Positions 5,911 through 13,831 of a stretch of 16,437 nucleotides of DNA are shown here, piece after piece. The stretch spans positions 1-16,437 of the forward strand of contig UQOS01000028.1 in assembly GCA_900542735.1 (NCBI GenBank). Reading direction: 5' to 3'. Source of the stretch: an uncultured Mycoplasmatota bacterium (lineage in GTDB: Bacteria; Bacillota_I; Bacilli_A; RF39; UBA660). How positions within the stretch are numbered: the first letter of the stretch is position 1; each line of letters starts with the position of its first letter. A model generated the notes under the pieces. It did not search any database. It saw nothing but the letters and a program-made list of their open reading frames with translations, and had not been told where the DNA came from. The translations under genes were made by a program, and so were the position numbers.

Positions 5911-7896
5911 TTAAAATCTACAGGTAGCAATAGAAGTACATACCGTTCCATTACAAGATGCCCCAACTGGAGTTGCATTAATAGTAGTATTGCCACTTGT
6001 AGTATTTACTCCTCTTGTTGGACAAGTATAATTTAAATAACTTGTTTTTGTGCAAGAAGCAGCTCTATGACAAGTGTCATAACATGTATCACAGCTTTCA
6101 CAAGTCTCACATTCTGTTACAGTACGATTACAGTAATTATTCCTATGACAAGTACTGCATACTGTTTCATAATCATAATTATCATTCCAGCAGCCATTTA
6201 CACATTGACCATATCCAGAGCAACTACCTTCTGTACAATATTTTTCTCTATGACAATTGCATTTATATGAACTAGTTCCGCAAACATAACTCTCTGTTCT
6301 ATCTTTACAGTTACAACTATAAGTACGACAATTACAGTCATGAGGATTACATGAATAAGATTCCAGACCACATACTGATTGATTAGATGTAAAACTACAT
6401 GTATTATTATTTGTTACACTACCACTACTACAAGTAGCAGTTGCTGTATATTGATGTCTAAATAACATAGTAGCATTTTTTTGTAGACCATTCACTCCAG
6501 TTAAAGTACAAGTTACATTATTAATTCCTGTTGACAAATTAGATAGATTATTAGTTGTACATGAATAATTACCATTTCCACTAACATTACTATAACCATA
6601 ATTAAAATAATTAATAGGATTACCACTTGTTCCAACATTAATGTAAGTCGTGCCATTATTTTTAGCTGTTATAGATGGATAGTTTTTATCTACTTTTACA
6701 CTAATACTACATGTTCCTACATTTCCGGCTTGATCTTTTACCATACCATATATTGTGGCTCCTGTTGTATTAGAAGTAATAGCTGTATTACTAATATATT
6801 TATAAGCAATACTACTTACATTCTCAGTAATATTAGCAAAATCTATCGTAATATCTGTTGTATACCAACCATTACTGCCTAAGGTTCCACTTGCCACTTT
6901 TAAACTACAAGTTGGAACTTCTTTATCTATTTTAATAGTGTAAGTATTACTATTGCCAACATTTCCACTTTTATCAATGCTTCTTACATAATAAGTATGA
7001 CTTCCATTTTCCAATGTTGTTTGGTTATTTCTAGTTAAAGTATTAAAAGTTTTATTATCGTTACTTATTTGATATTCTTTTACTCCACTACCCATAATAC
7101 CGGGCTTACTATAATCTGTAGATAAATACTCTTGATAAATATTGCCACTATACCAACCACCTGTATAAATATTGCCAGTACTGTTTTCTTGTCTTAAAAC
7201 TATTTGAGGAGAGCTAGGGGCTACTCTATCTACAACTTTTACGGTAATATCAGTTGTTGCACCTTGATATGCATAAGTTACTTTTGTAGTTCCTAACTTA
7301 TTAGTATCTATTATTCTTGGTTTTGGTATTACTTTCCCACTAGTTAATTGACCTTTATAATAAGCTTGAGCTTCTGGTAAAGTAAAATCTTCTCCTTGAT
7401 CTATAATATAAGCACCATTTACATCTATTTCATAATTACTATTATTATTGTCTACTTTTATTTCATAATTCTTAGTATCTGTCGTAACATTCTCATTTTC
7501 ATCAAAATAACATGCTTCTCCTGCAGTTTGATAATTATTACCACAATCTAAACAACTATAATATTCATATTCATTTTTTCCAATTTTTTTAGCGGTTACC
7601 CTAGCATCACATGCCTTATTATTACTATCTACAACATTCTTTATATAATTATTACTAGTTAATTCTTTTAATTCAATTACTGTTACATTTCCTATTTCTC
7701 TTGGTAGCAATGCCCTATAATCATTTAAATAATCTTTTCCCGATTCTTTTACTGTTTCTTCTAGACTGTGATAATATTCTTTAGTACCACGAGTCAAATA
7801 ACTTTGGATAGATGGTAATGCTAGTGCTAATAAAATTCCTAAAATAATTACTACTGTTAATAATTCAATTAAAGTAAAAGCTTTTTCATTCTTCAT
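5911..7896 (-). CDS. very large type IV prepilin-like protein with Ig-like domains and a cysteine-rich tail
   Basis: A 661-residue protein with a class III signal: basic leader MKNEKA, then FTLIELLTVVIILGILLALALP, the N-methylation motif with Glu at +5. The residue before the cut site is Ala6 instead of the usual Gly. A pilin-like stalk and first cysteines (96, 115, 118, 129) follow. Next come an Ig-like domain (about 145-222, of the type with 'DITVKVVD') and two repeats ending in 'RSIDKSGNVG...IKID' (to 324) and 'VKDQAGNVG...VKVD' (to 403). An Asn/Ser/Thr-rich domain leads to a tail (489-661) with 28 cysteines in 173 residues. Ordinary pilins are about 120-200 residues, so this is a surface adhesin or pilus-tip-like protein by inference. 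No pilus assembly genes are in the window. It heads a unit with the 147-residue protein and has AGGGG before its ATG. Confidence 0.88.
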   Translation of the reverse strand: MKNEKAFTLIELLTVVIILGILLALALPSIQSYLTRGTKEYYHSLEETVKESGKDYLNDYRALLPREIGNVTVIELKELTSNNYIKNVVDSNNKACDARVTAKKIGKNEYEYYSCLDCGNNYQTAGEACYFDENENVTTDTKNYEIKVDNNNSNYEIDVNGAYIIDQGEDFTLPEAQAYYKGQLTSGKVIPKPRIIDTNKLGTTKVTYAYQGATTDITVKVVDRVAPSSPQIVLRQENSTGNIYTGGWYSGNIYQEYLSTDYSKPGIMGSGVKEYQISNDNKTFNTLTRNNQTTLENGSHTYYVRSIDKSGNVGNSNTYTIKIDKEVPTCSLKVASGTLGSNGWYTTDITIDFANITENVSSIAYKYISNTAITSNTTGATIYGMVKDQAGNVGTCSISVKVDKNYPSITAKNNGTTYINVGTSGNPINYFNYGYSNVSGNGNYSCTTNNLSNLSTGINNVTCTLTGVNGLQKNATMLFRHQYTATATCSSGSVTNNNTCSFTSNQSVCGLESYSCNPHDCNCRTYSCNCKDRTESYVCGTSSYKCNCHREKYCTEGSCSGYGQCVNGCWNDNYDYETVCSTCHRNNYCNRTVTECETCESCDTCYDTCHRAASCTKTSYLNYTCPTRGVNTTSGNTTINATPVGASCNGTVCTSIATCRF

Positions 7897-7966
7897 ATTT
7901 ACCCCTAATTTTAATTTTTTAATTTTTCCAACTTAGAAATCCATTCTATTCTTTATTTACATTTAC

Positions 7967-7995
7967 AGTATACCAAATTTTCAATATATAAACAA
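7967..7995 (-). promoter_or_regulatory. promoter of the prepilin-like unit
   Basis: TTGTTT (7990-7995), a 17-bp spacer and TATACT (7967-7972) on the minus strand. TG one base before the -10 gives an extended -10. The start near 7960 leaves a leader of about 65 nt. The rest of the gap 7897-8036 is AT-rich, and I see no clear terminator for the upstream pair. Confidence 0.65.
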
Positions 7996-8036
7996 GATAT
8001 AATTTCCTAATGTCAATTTTCCAAAAATTATTATAA

Positions 8037-8402
8037 TCAATTCTTCTTTTCCATTTCTTTATAAATCCAGGCCATAATCACACTAACAACATAATCAATT
8101 TCTTGTTCTGTTAAATCTCTACCACTAGGAATTTTATGCCACTTAGAAAGACAACCTCTACAACAAGTAGCAGTAGCATGTTGAGAAATAAAAACAGGAT
8201 GACCACGCATTGGTGTTTGTTTTCCATCGTTTAATATTACTTCAGGAGCAAGTCTTTTTCTAATAAAATCATATGCATGGCTTTTTATGGTAGCAAGCCC
8301 TTTTTCTAAAACATATTTTTTATCTTTTTCTTTTAAATGAAAACTACTTCTAAATTTTGATAATTCTAACCGTTTTAAAATACTATTTATTTCTTCTTGC
8401 AT
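8037..8402 (-). CDS. DUF4186 family protein
   Basis: A 121-residue soluble protein recognised as DUF4186, a family without known function. The conserved core lies at about 17-113: KGLATIKSHAYDFI..RLAP, then GKQTPMRGHPVF, then QHATATCCRGCL and KWH. Clustered H68, H75, C80, C81, C84 and H89 look like a metal or iron-sulfur site (my inference). It begins 4 nt after the DUF1848 stop with only a weak GA-rich ribosome-binding site, so translational coupling to that gene is likely. It ends in TGA, the clearest use of that stop in the window. The pair probably acts in one process, which the sequence does not reveal. Confidence 0.88.
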   Translation of the reverse strand: MQEEINSILKRLELSKFRSSFHLKEKDKKYVLEKGLATIKSHAYDFIRKRLAPEVILNDGKQTPMRGHPVFISQHATATCCRGCLSKWHKIPSGRDLTEQEIDYVVSVIMAWIYKEMEKKN

Positions 8403-8406
8403 ATTC

Positions 8407-9288
8407 TTACTTTCTTCTAGTTTTAATTATATCACTATTTTCTAAGTGTCCAATTAACAAAGAAGAATTATCATCATGTTTTTTCGTGTTTTCGATTACC
8501 ATTTTTTCATCATAATTTGCATAGCAGTATTTACAAAAATGTTTGCAACAATTATAACTACCAATATCAACCATCTCAATGCAATTACACCCACGTGCTT
8601 TCCATTTCTTAAAATCTGTTTTACCAGTTAGTTTAAAAGCTAAATTACCATCTACACAATCTTTTTTTAAGAATCCATATTCTACTAAATTTTCTTCTTC
8701 AAAACAAGTTTGAATACTCATATGATGTCTTTTTGCGATTTCACTAAAATGAATTCCTATTTCTTCATAATCTTTTTTTGTAAAGGGCTTTATATTTAAA
8801 ATTTTTAAATTGTTTCTAACATTTTTATAGTCATCAACAAAAGAAATAATAATATGTTTTACATATCCATCTAATAAACTACATAATTTAGAAAATGCTT
8901 TGATATGATATTCTAATGTATAATGATCATTGATTAAAATAGGATCATAGCGTACATAAAGATTATCACTACCAATTATGGTAGATATTTTTTTAATAGA
9001 TTCTATAATTTTAGTTTTACTAATTACACCTGGCTCTAGATCCTTTTTATAAGGGGTTAGTGTTACATGAAATAAAATTGGCTTTTTAATAGAAGATAGT
9101 TTATCTACAATAGGAATAGGATTTTTAGTACAAAACACAATAGCATCTACATCTTCAAAATAAATTCTACTTACTTGTTTAGGATAAAATGGATTTCTAA
9201 CATCAACATAACCTTCCTGATATCTTTTCATAAACCAATCTGTATAAAAAGCTACAATATCACATCTTCCACTTACATTTAAAATCAT
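8407..9288 (-). CDS. DUF1848 family protein with C-terminal CX3CX2C cysteine cluster
   Basis: A 293-residue soluble protein recognised as DUF1848 from its opening (ILNVSGRCDIVAFYTDWFM), the YVDVRNPF and VDAIVFCTKNP segments (28-57) and its cysteine-rich end. The last third holds C211, C234, C236, C247, C248, C252 and C255; C248-X3-C252-X2-C255 has the spacing of the radical-SAM iron-sulfur motif, here followed by Tyr and placed at the C-terminus instead of the N-terminus. The family is described as resembling radical SAM enzymes in this cluster; no reaction is known to me. TTGAAT (9344-9349) and TATATT (9322-9327) at 16 bp could be its promoter inside the preceding terminator, which is weak evidence. 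It forms a two-gene unit with DUF4186. Confidence 0.9.
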   Translation of the reverse strand: MILNVSGRCDIVAFYTDWFMKRYQEGYVDVRNPFYPKQVSRIYFEDVDAIVFCTKNPIPIVDKLSSIKKPILFHVTLTPYKKDLEPGVISKTKIIESIKKISTIIGSDNLYVRYDPILINDHYTLEYHIKAFSKLCSLLDGYVKHIIISFVDDYKNVRNNLKILNIKPFTKKDYEEIGIHFSEIAKRHHMSIQTCFEEENLVEYGFLKKDCVDGNLAFKLTGKTDFKKWKARGCNCIEMVDIGSYNCCKHFCKYCYANYDEKMVIENTKKHDDNSSLLIGHLENSDIIKTRRK

Positions 9289-9310
9289 ACTATCACTTTC
9301 TTTCTTATAG

Positions 9311-9339
9311 AAAAATAAGGAAATATAATATTTCCCTAT
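9311..9339 (-). terminator. terminator of the MarR-ABC exporter operon
   Basis: An 11-bp stem (9315-9325 with 9329-9339, one G-T pair) around a 3-nt loop, followed on the minus strand by TTTTT (9311-9315). It overlaps the last base of the exporter stop codon. Confidence 0.75.
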
Positions 9340-11492
9340 TATAATTCAAATTGTGAGTTATATAAGTCAGCATAGAAACCATTTTGAGCAATTAATTCTT
9401 CATGATTTCCTGTTTCAATAATATTACCATCTTTCATTACTAAAATGATATCTGCATTTTTAATGGTAGATAAACGATGCGCAATAATGAATGAAGTTTT
9501 TCCTTCTGTTAATTTGTCCATTGCTTGTTGTACTAATTCTTCTGTTCTAGTATCTACATTACTAGTTGCTTCATCTAAGATTAAGAATGGTGCATCTTCT
9601 AACATACCACGAGCTATTGTAAGAAGTTGTTTTTCTCCACCACTAACAGTATCGGTATCTCCTATTTCTGAATGTAATCCCCCAGGTAATGTTTTAATAA
9701 AATGGTCTACCCCTACAGTCTTACAAGAATTCCATATTTCTTCTTCTGTTACATTTTCTTTATTAAATTTAATGTTATCTAAGATAGTACCTTCAAATAA
9801 CCAAGTATCTTGTAGAACCATACAGAATAATTCGTGAATATTTTCACGAGATAAGTCATGAATAGAAACGCCATCGATTAAAATGTCACCATCATTAATT
9901 TCATAGAATTTCATTAGTAAGTTGACCATTGTGGTTTTACCGGCACCAGTTGGACCAACAATTGCTACTTTCTCTCCAGGTTTTACATGAACACTAAAAT
10001 CTTTAATAATTTCACGAGTATTATCATAGCTAAATTTTACATGTTTAAATTCAATTTCACCTTTTACTTTAGATTTATCTAAATGCTTTTTAATATCTTT
10101 TTCATCAGTCATTTCTTTTTCATCTAAGAATTCAAATACTCTTTCTGATGCCGCAGCAGTAGACTGTAAATAAGTCATAGCCTGTGCAATTTGGGTTAAA
10201 GGATTTGTAAACAGACGAACATAGATAATAAAAGCTACTATTACTCCAAAGGAAATTTGATTATTAATTACAAGTAATGCTCCTACAATACAAACAGCTA
10301 CATAACCAAAGTTACCAATAAAGCCCATAATTGGTTGCATAAGTCCTGATAAGAAGTTACTCTTACGGTTAGAATTATATAATTTTTCATTTAAAGTTTG
10401 GAAGTGATGAATACTACTAGCTCCACCATTATAAGCTTTCACAACATTATGTCCTGAATAAATTTCTTCAATATAACCGTTTAATTCTCCTAACTGTTCT
10501 TGTTTTTCCGTAAAGTATTTTTGAGATTTTCCTAAAATTAAGAACATAAGAGAAAAACCAATTAAACTAGATAAAATTGCAGTAAGTGCCATAATCCAAT
10601 TGGTTACAAACATCATAATAACAGAACCAATAAATAAAGTAATACTACTAACTAAACTAGCTAAACTTTGATTTAAATTTTGACTAATAGTATCTACATC
10701 GTTAGTTACTCTAGATAAGATATCACCTGTTTCATGAGTATCGAAAAATTTTAAAGGAAGTTTATTAATTTTTGTACTGATATTACTTCTTAACTTTTTA
10801 GCAAAATGATTTGATACTGTCGTCATAGAAAAGTTTTGAATATAACTAAATATCGCACTAATTACATATAAAGATGCTAAGAAAAAGACATATTTATATA
10901 CTAAATCCATATCAATTTTTGGTTTTACTAAGTTATAAACAGAAGTTGGTAATTCATCAAACTTTTTAAGCATACTATTTGTATCTTTGGTATCAGTAGT
11001 TAATAATACTTTTATACAAGCAAGTTCATCTTCTTTGGAAATTACTTGATTATCTACTTTAATATCATCTATTAATAGTAATAAAGTAGAATCTGGTAAA
11101 GATAAGAATAATTTTTGAGCTTCTTCTTGAGAGGTTACAGTTTTTAATTCATTTAACAAATTCATAATATTACTACTATCTTCTTGTGAAATAGAAGAAT
11201 CTGCTAAAATACGAAAGGTTTTATTTTGTAGTTTATCGGTATCAAAATTACTCATAATAGAAGTCGTTATTTCTTCTAATTTCGTAGTATTTGGTTTTAA
11301 TCCATCTGTAATGATATCTGTAAAATCTGATAGTTTATTAGGAGCTATCAAAGATAAAATAGCACTAACCATGGCTAAAATTAAAGCAAATATTACGACA
11401 TATTTCCAAGGATTTAAGTTCTTTAATAATCTTTTCATAGAGCCAAAGAAATCTTTAGATTTTTCATTTGTTCTTGGTCCAGGTCTAGGCAT
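9339..11492 (-). CDS. heterodimeric ABC exporter subunit with the catalytic ATPase site
   Basis: A 717-residue half-transporter: membrane domain (about 30-440), then ATPase domain (about 476-717). Motifs: Walker A GPTGAGKTT (513-521), signature VSGGE (616-620), Walker B FLILDE with catalytic E641, switch H672. The Glu in the signature is non-standard, as expected for the partner of a degenerate site. Between helices 1 and 2 lies an unusual polar insertion of about 140 residues (55-195), probably outside the membrane. It is expected to pair with the 585-residue subunit encoded just upstream to export drugs, lipids or peptides; the substrate is unknown. The start overlaps the partner's end by 8 nt (ATGCCTAG), with AAAGGAGG upstream, implying coupled translation. 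The N-terminus MPRPGP is common in this subfamily. Confidence 0.93.
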   Translation of the reverse strand: MPRPGPRTNEKSKDFFGSMKRLLKNLNPWKYVVIFALILAMVSAILSLIAPNKLSDFTDIITDGLKPNTTKLEEITTSIMSNFDTDKLQNKTFRILADSSISQEDSSNIMNLLNELKTVTSQEEAQKLFLSLPDSTLLLLIDDIKVDNQVISKEDELACIKVLLTTDTKDTNSMLKKFDELPTSVYNLVKPKIDMDLVYKYVFFLASLYVISAIFSYIQNFSMTTVSNHFAKKLRSNISTKINKLPLKFFDTHETGDILSRVTNDVDTISQNLNQSLASLVSSITLFIGSVIMMFVTNWIMALTAILSSLIGFSLMFLILGKSQKYFTEKQEQLGELNGYIEEIYSGHNVVKAYNGGASSIHHFQTLNEKLYNSNRKSNFLSGLMQPIMGFIGNFGYVAVCIVGALLVINNQISFGVIVAFIIYVRLFTNPLTQIAQAMTYLQSTAAASERVFEFLDEKEMTDEKDIKKHLDKSKVKGEIEFKHVKFSYDNTREIIKDFSVHVKPGEKVAIVGPTGAGKTTMVNLLMKFYEINDGDILIDGVSIHDLSRENIHELFCMVLQDTWLFEGTILDNIKFNKENVTEEEIWNSCKTVGVDHFIKTLPGGLHSEIGDTDTVSGGEKQLLTIARGMLEDAPFLILDEATSNVDTRTEELVQQAMDKLTEGKTSFIIAHRLSTIKNADIILVMKDGNIIETGNHEELIAQNGFYADLYNSQFEL

Positions 11493-13242
11493 TTTCTAAC
11501 TCCTCCTTTGATAATTGTGATAAAGCTATTTCTTGATAAATAGGACAGTTCTTTAATAATTCATGATGAGTACCAATACCCACACACTCACCTTTATCTA
11601 AGACAATAATTTTATCAGCATTAATAATCGTACCAATTCTTTGAGCAACAATGATACTAGTTGCATCTTTAGTGTATTCTTTTAATTTTTTACGCAAGAT
11701 TAAGTCTGTTTTATAGTCAAGTGCTGAGAAAGAATCATCAAAAATATAAATTTCAGGTTTTCTAGCGATCGCACGAGCAATAGATAATCTTTGTTTTTGC
11801 CCTCCAGATACATTGGTTCCACCTCTAGCAATATGACTATCGTAAGTATCACTCATTTTTTCAACAAATTCTTGTGCCTGTGCTACTTCAATTGCTTTCT
11901 TCATATCTTCAGATGTAATCACTTTACCACTATCTCCATAAGTAACATTACTACTAACAGTACCTGTAAACATTACTGCTTTTTGAGGAATGTAACCCAT
12001 TTTATTATGTAAAATATTTTGTTTATAATCTTTTACATTCACACCATCTACTAATACTTCACCATCTGTTGCATCATAGAATCTTGGTATTAGATTGATT
12101 AAGGTACTCTTTCCACTACCAGTTGAACCAATAAACGCAATAGTTTCACCTTTATTTACTTTAAATGATATATTTTTTAGTAAATATTCATCAGCATCTG
12201 GATATTTAAAGGATACATTTTTAAATTCAACTGTACCTGTTTCAGTTGTATCAGTATCAAAACTACCATCTTGAATCGTAATATTTTCATCTAATACTTC
12301 ATTTATTCTTTTAGCAGAAACACTAGCTCTTGGTAACATCATGAATATCATAGCTAACATTAAGAATGACATAATTACTTGCATACCATAACTAGTAAAA
12401 ACTACCATATTACTGAATATTAAAAGTTTATCACCCATCATAGCTTTCTCAATTAGAATAGCACCAATAAAATAAATTCCTAAAGTTAAACCATTCATAA
12501 CAATATTCATAATTGGCATTAAAAAAGCAAAACATCTTTGATTAAATAGTTGCATACTGGTCAAGTTACTATTTACTTCTTCAAAACGATTAGTTTGGTA
12601 TTTCTCAGCATTAAAAGCACGAATAACACGAATACCTGATAAATTTTCCCTAATTACACTATTTACACGGTCAATTAGTTTTTGTACCTTAGAAAATCTT
12701 GGCATAACGATTATCATAATAATACCTATAGTAATTAATAATATAATAACGCAAATACCTACTAGCATACTCCATTCTACCGATTTATCTAATATCTTCG
12801 TAATAGCCCAAACTGCCATAATAGGAGCTTTAATTAATAACTGTAAGCCCATACCAATTAACATTTCAATTTGAGTAACATCATTAGTCGTTCTAGTAAT
12901 TAAGCTACTAGTAGAAAATTTCTTAATTTCTTGTGTACTGAATTTTTCTACTTTTTTAAAGATTTTATTTCTTAAATTCATAGAAAAACTAGAACTTATA
13001 TGACTAGCTAAATACCCTACAATAACAGCAGATATTAAACTACCAAAAGCACAAACAAGCATATAGATACCCTGTTCTATTACTTGATTGATTGTAGTTC
13101 CTTCAGTTTGTACTAATCTTGTGATACTACTCATATAGTCAGGCATTTTTAATTCTAACCATACTTGGACTACGATTAATACAAAACTAATTAAAATATA
13201 TAAAATATCTTTTTTTCTAAAATCTTTTATTAATTTTAACAT
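11485..13242 (-). CDS. heterodimeric ABC exporter subunit with a degenerate ATPase site
   Basis: A 585-residue half-transporter: six membrane helices (to about 310), then an ATPase domain (335-585). Walker A GSTGSGKST (372-380) and signature VSGGQ (478-482) are intact. Walker B is IYIFDD with D503 where the catalytic Glu should be, and the switch residue is Q534 (AQRIGTI) instead of His. This exact pair of changes marks the non-catalytic half of heterodimeric exporters such as TM287/288 and BmrCD. Its intact signature should complete the working site of the 717-residue partner. It starts 1 bp after the MarR stop, with AAAGGAAG five bases before the ATG, so it lies in the marR-ABC-ABC operon. 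Confidence 0.93.
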   Translation of the reverse strand: MLKLIKDFRKKDILYILISFVLIVVQVWLELKMPDYMSSITRLVQTEGTTINQVIEQGIYMLVCAFGSLISAVIVGYLASHISSSFSMNLRNKIFKKVEKFSTQEIKKFSTSSLITRTTNDVTQIEMLIGMGLQLLIKAPIMAVWAITKILDKSVEWSMLVGICVIILLITIGIIMIIVMPRFSKVQKLIDRVNSVIRENLSGIRVIRAFNAEKYQTNRFEEVNSNLTSMQLFNQRCFAFLMPIMNIVMNGLTLGIYFIGAILIEKAMMGDKLLIFSNMVVFTSYGMQVIMSFLMLAMIFMMLPRASVSAKRINEVLDENITIQDGSFDTDTTETGTVEFKNVSFKYPDADEYLLKNISFKVNKGETIAFIGSTGSGKSTLINLIPRFYDATDGEVLVDGVNVKDYKQNILHNKMGYIPQKAVMFTGTVSSNVTYGDSGKVITSEDMKKAIEVAQAQEFVEKMSDTYDSHIARGGTNVSGGQKQRLSIARAIARKPEIYIFDDSFSALDYKTDLILRKKLKEYTKDATSIIVAQRIGTIINADKIIVLDKGECVGIGTHHELLKNCPIYQEIALSQLSKEELENA

Positions 13243-13243
13243 T

Positions 13244-13720
13244 TTATCTTCCTTTCTTTTCTTCTTTTAAAATATTATAATTTTTAACATTACCTTTTAT
13301 TTTATTCAAAACATTCAAAAACTCTTCTATTTCTTTTTCACTAATTCCATCTATTATTATTTCTTCTAGTTCTTCCATCTGTTTTCTTTTCTCTAAAAAC
13401 AATTCTTTTGTCTTAGGATTAAGAATTATTTTTTTTACTCTAGCATCATTTAACGCAACTACTCTTTCTATTAAGTTATTCTTCTCCATTGTCTGTAAAA
13501 CACCAGATACTGTAGCACGTCTTAAGTTTAAGATGTTTTCTAAATCTTTTTGATAGATTTCTTCCTCTTGATGGTTTAAGATATACTCAAGTATTTGCAT
13601 TTGGGTTGGAGTTGGTACAGAAATAAAATTACTAACTTTTTCTTTATCACAGTTGATAAGAGAACGAAAAATCATCTTTTCTAATGATTTAATTTCTAAT
13701 AACACAGAATTCTTTTTCAT
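13244..13720 (-). CDS. MarR family transcriptional regulator
   Basis: A 158-residue winged helix-turn-helix protein. Dimerisation helices are at both ends, the recognition helix is about 67-84 (RRATVSGVLQTMEKNNLI), and the wing, with the family's D-x-R (D92, R94), is about 87-103. MarR proteins usually repress their own operon and release DNA on binding a small molecule. Here the gene leads an operon with the two exporter subunits, the classic arrangement for drug-responsive efflux. A palindrome over its own -10 (13755-13767) is a likely operator. Start: ATG with AGGTG five bases upstream. Its inducer cannot be read from sequence. Confidence 0.92.
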   Translation of the reverse strand: MKKNSVLLEIKSLEKMIFRSLINCDKEKVSNFISVPTPTQMQILEYILNHQEEEIYQKDLENILNLRRATVSGVLQTMEKNNLIERVVALNDARVKKIILNPKTKELFLEKRKQMEELEEIIIDGISEKEIEEFLNVLNKIKGNVKNYNILKEEKKGR

Positions 13721-13754
13721 AATTACACCTACTATTTTTTGAATGACCTATACC

Positions 13755-13783
13755 ATAATATGATTATTTTTAAAATTTGTCAA
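13755..13783 (-). promoter_or_regulatory. promoter and likely operator of the MarR-exporter operon
   Basis: TTGACA (13778-13783), 17-bp spacer, TATTAT (13755-13760) on the minus strand. The 13-bp palindrome ATAAT-CAT-ATTAT (13755-13767) covers the -10, a placement suited to autorepression by MarR. The promoter is good; assigning the operator is inference. Confidence 0.75.
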
Positions 13784-13804
13784 TAGCCTTACAATTTTTT
13801 TATT

Positions 13805-13831
13805 AAAAAGAAAAGAGTAATATTTTACTCT
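13805..13831 (-). terminator. terminator of the MacB-type transporter gene
   Basis: AGAGTAA (13814-13820) pairs with TTACTCT (13825-13831) around a 4-nt loop; the minus strand continues TTTCTTTTT (13805-13813). The stem includes the stop codon of the transporter gene. Confidence 0.75.

Noticed and set aside
7920..8036. Terminator after the DUF4186 gene from the AATTTT/AAAATT repeat
   Set aside because: The repeat is short, purely AT except for its loop, and has no proper T-tract on the minus strand.
8037..8402. UGA-Trp (Mollicutes-type) genetic code
   Set aside because: Tryptophan codons checked are TGG, conserved proteins read normally, and the DUF4186 gene ends in TGA at its family length.
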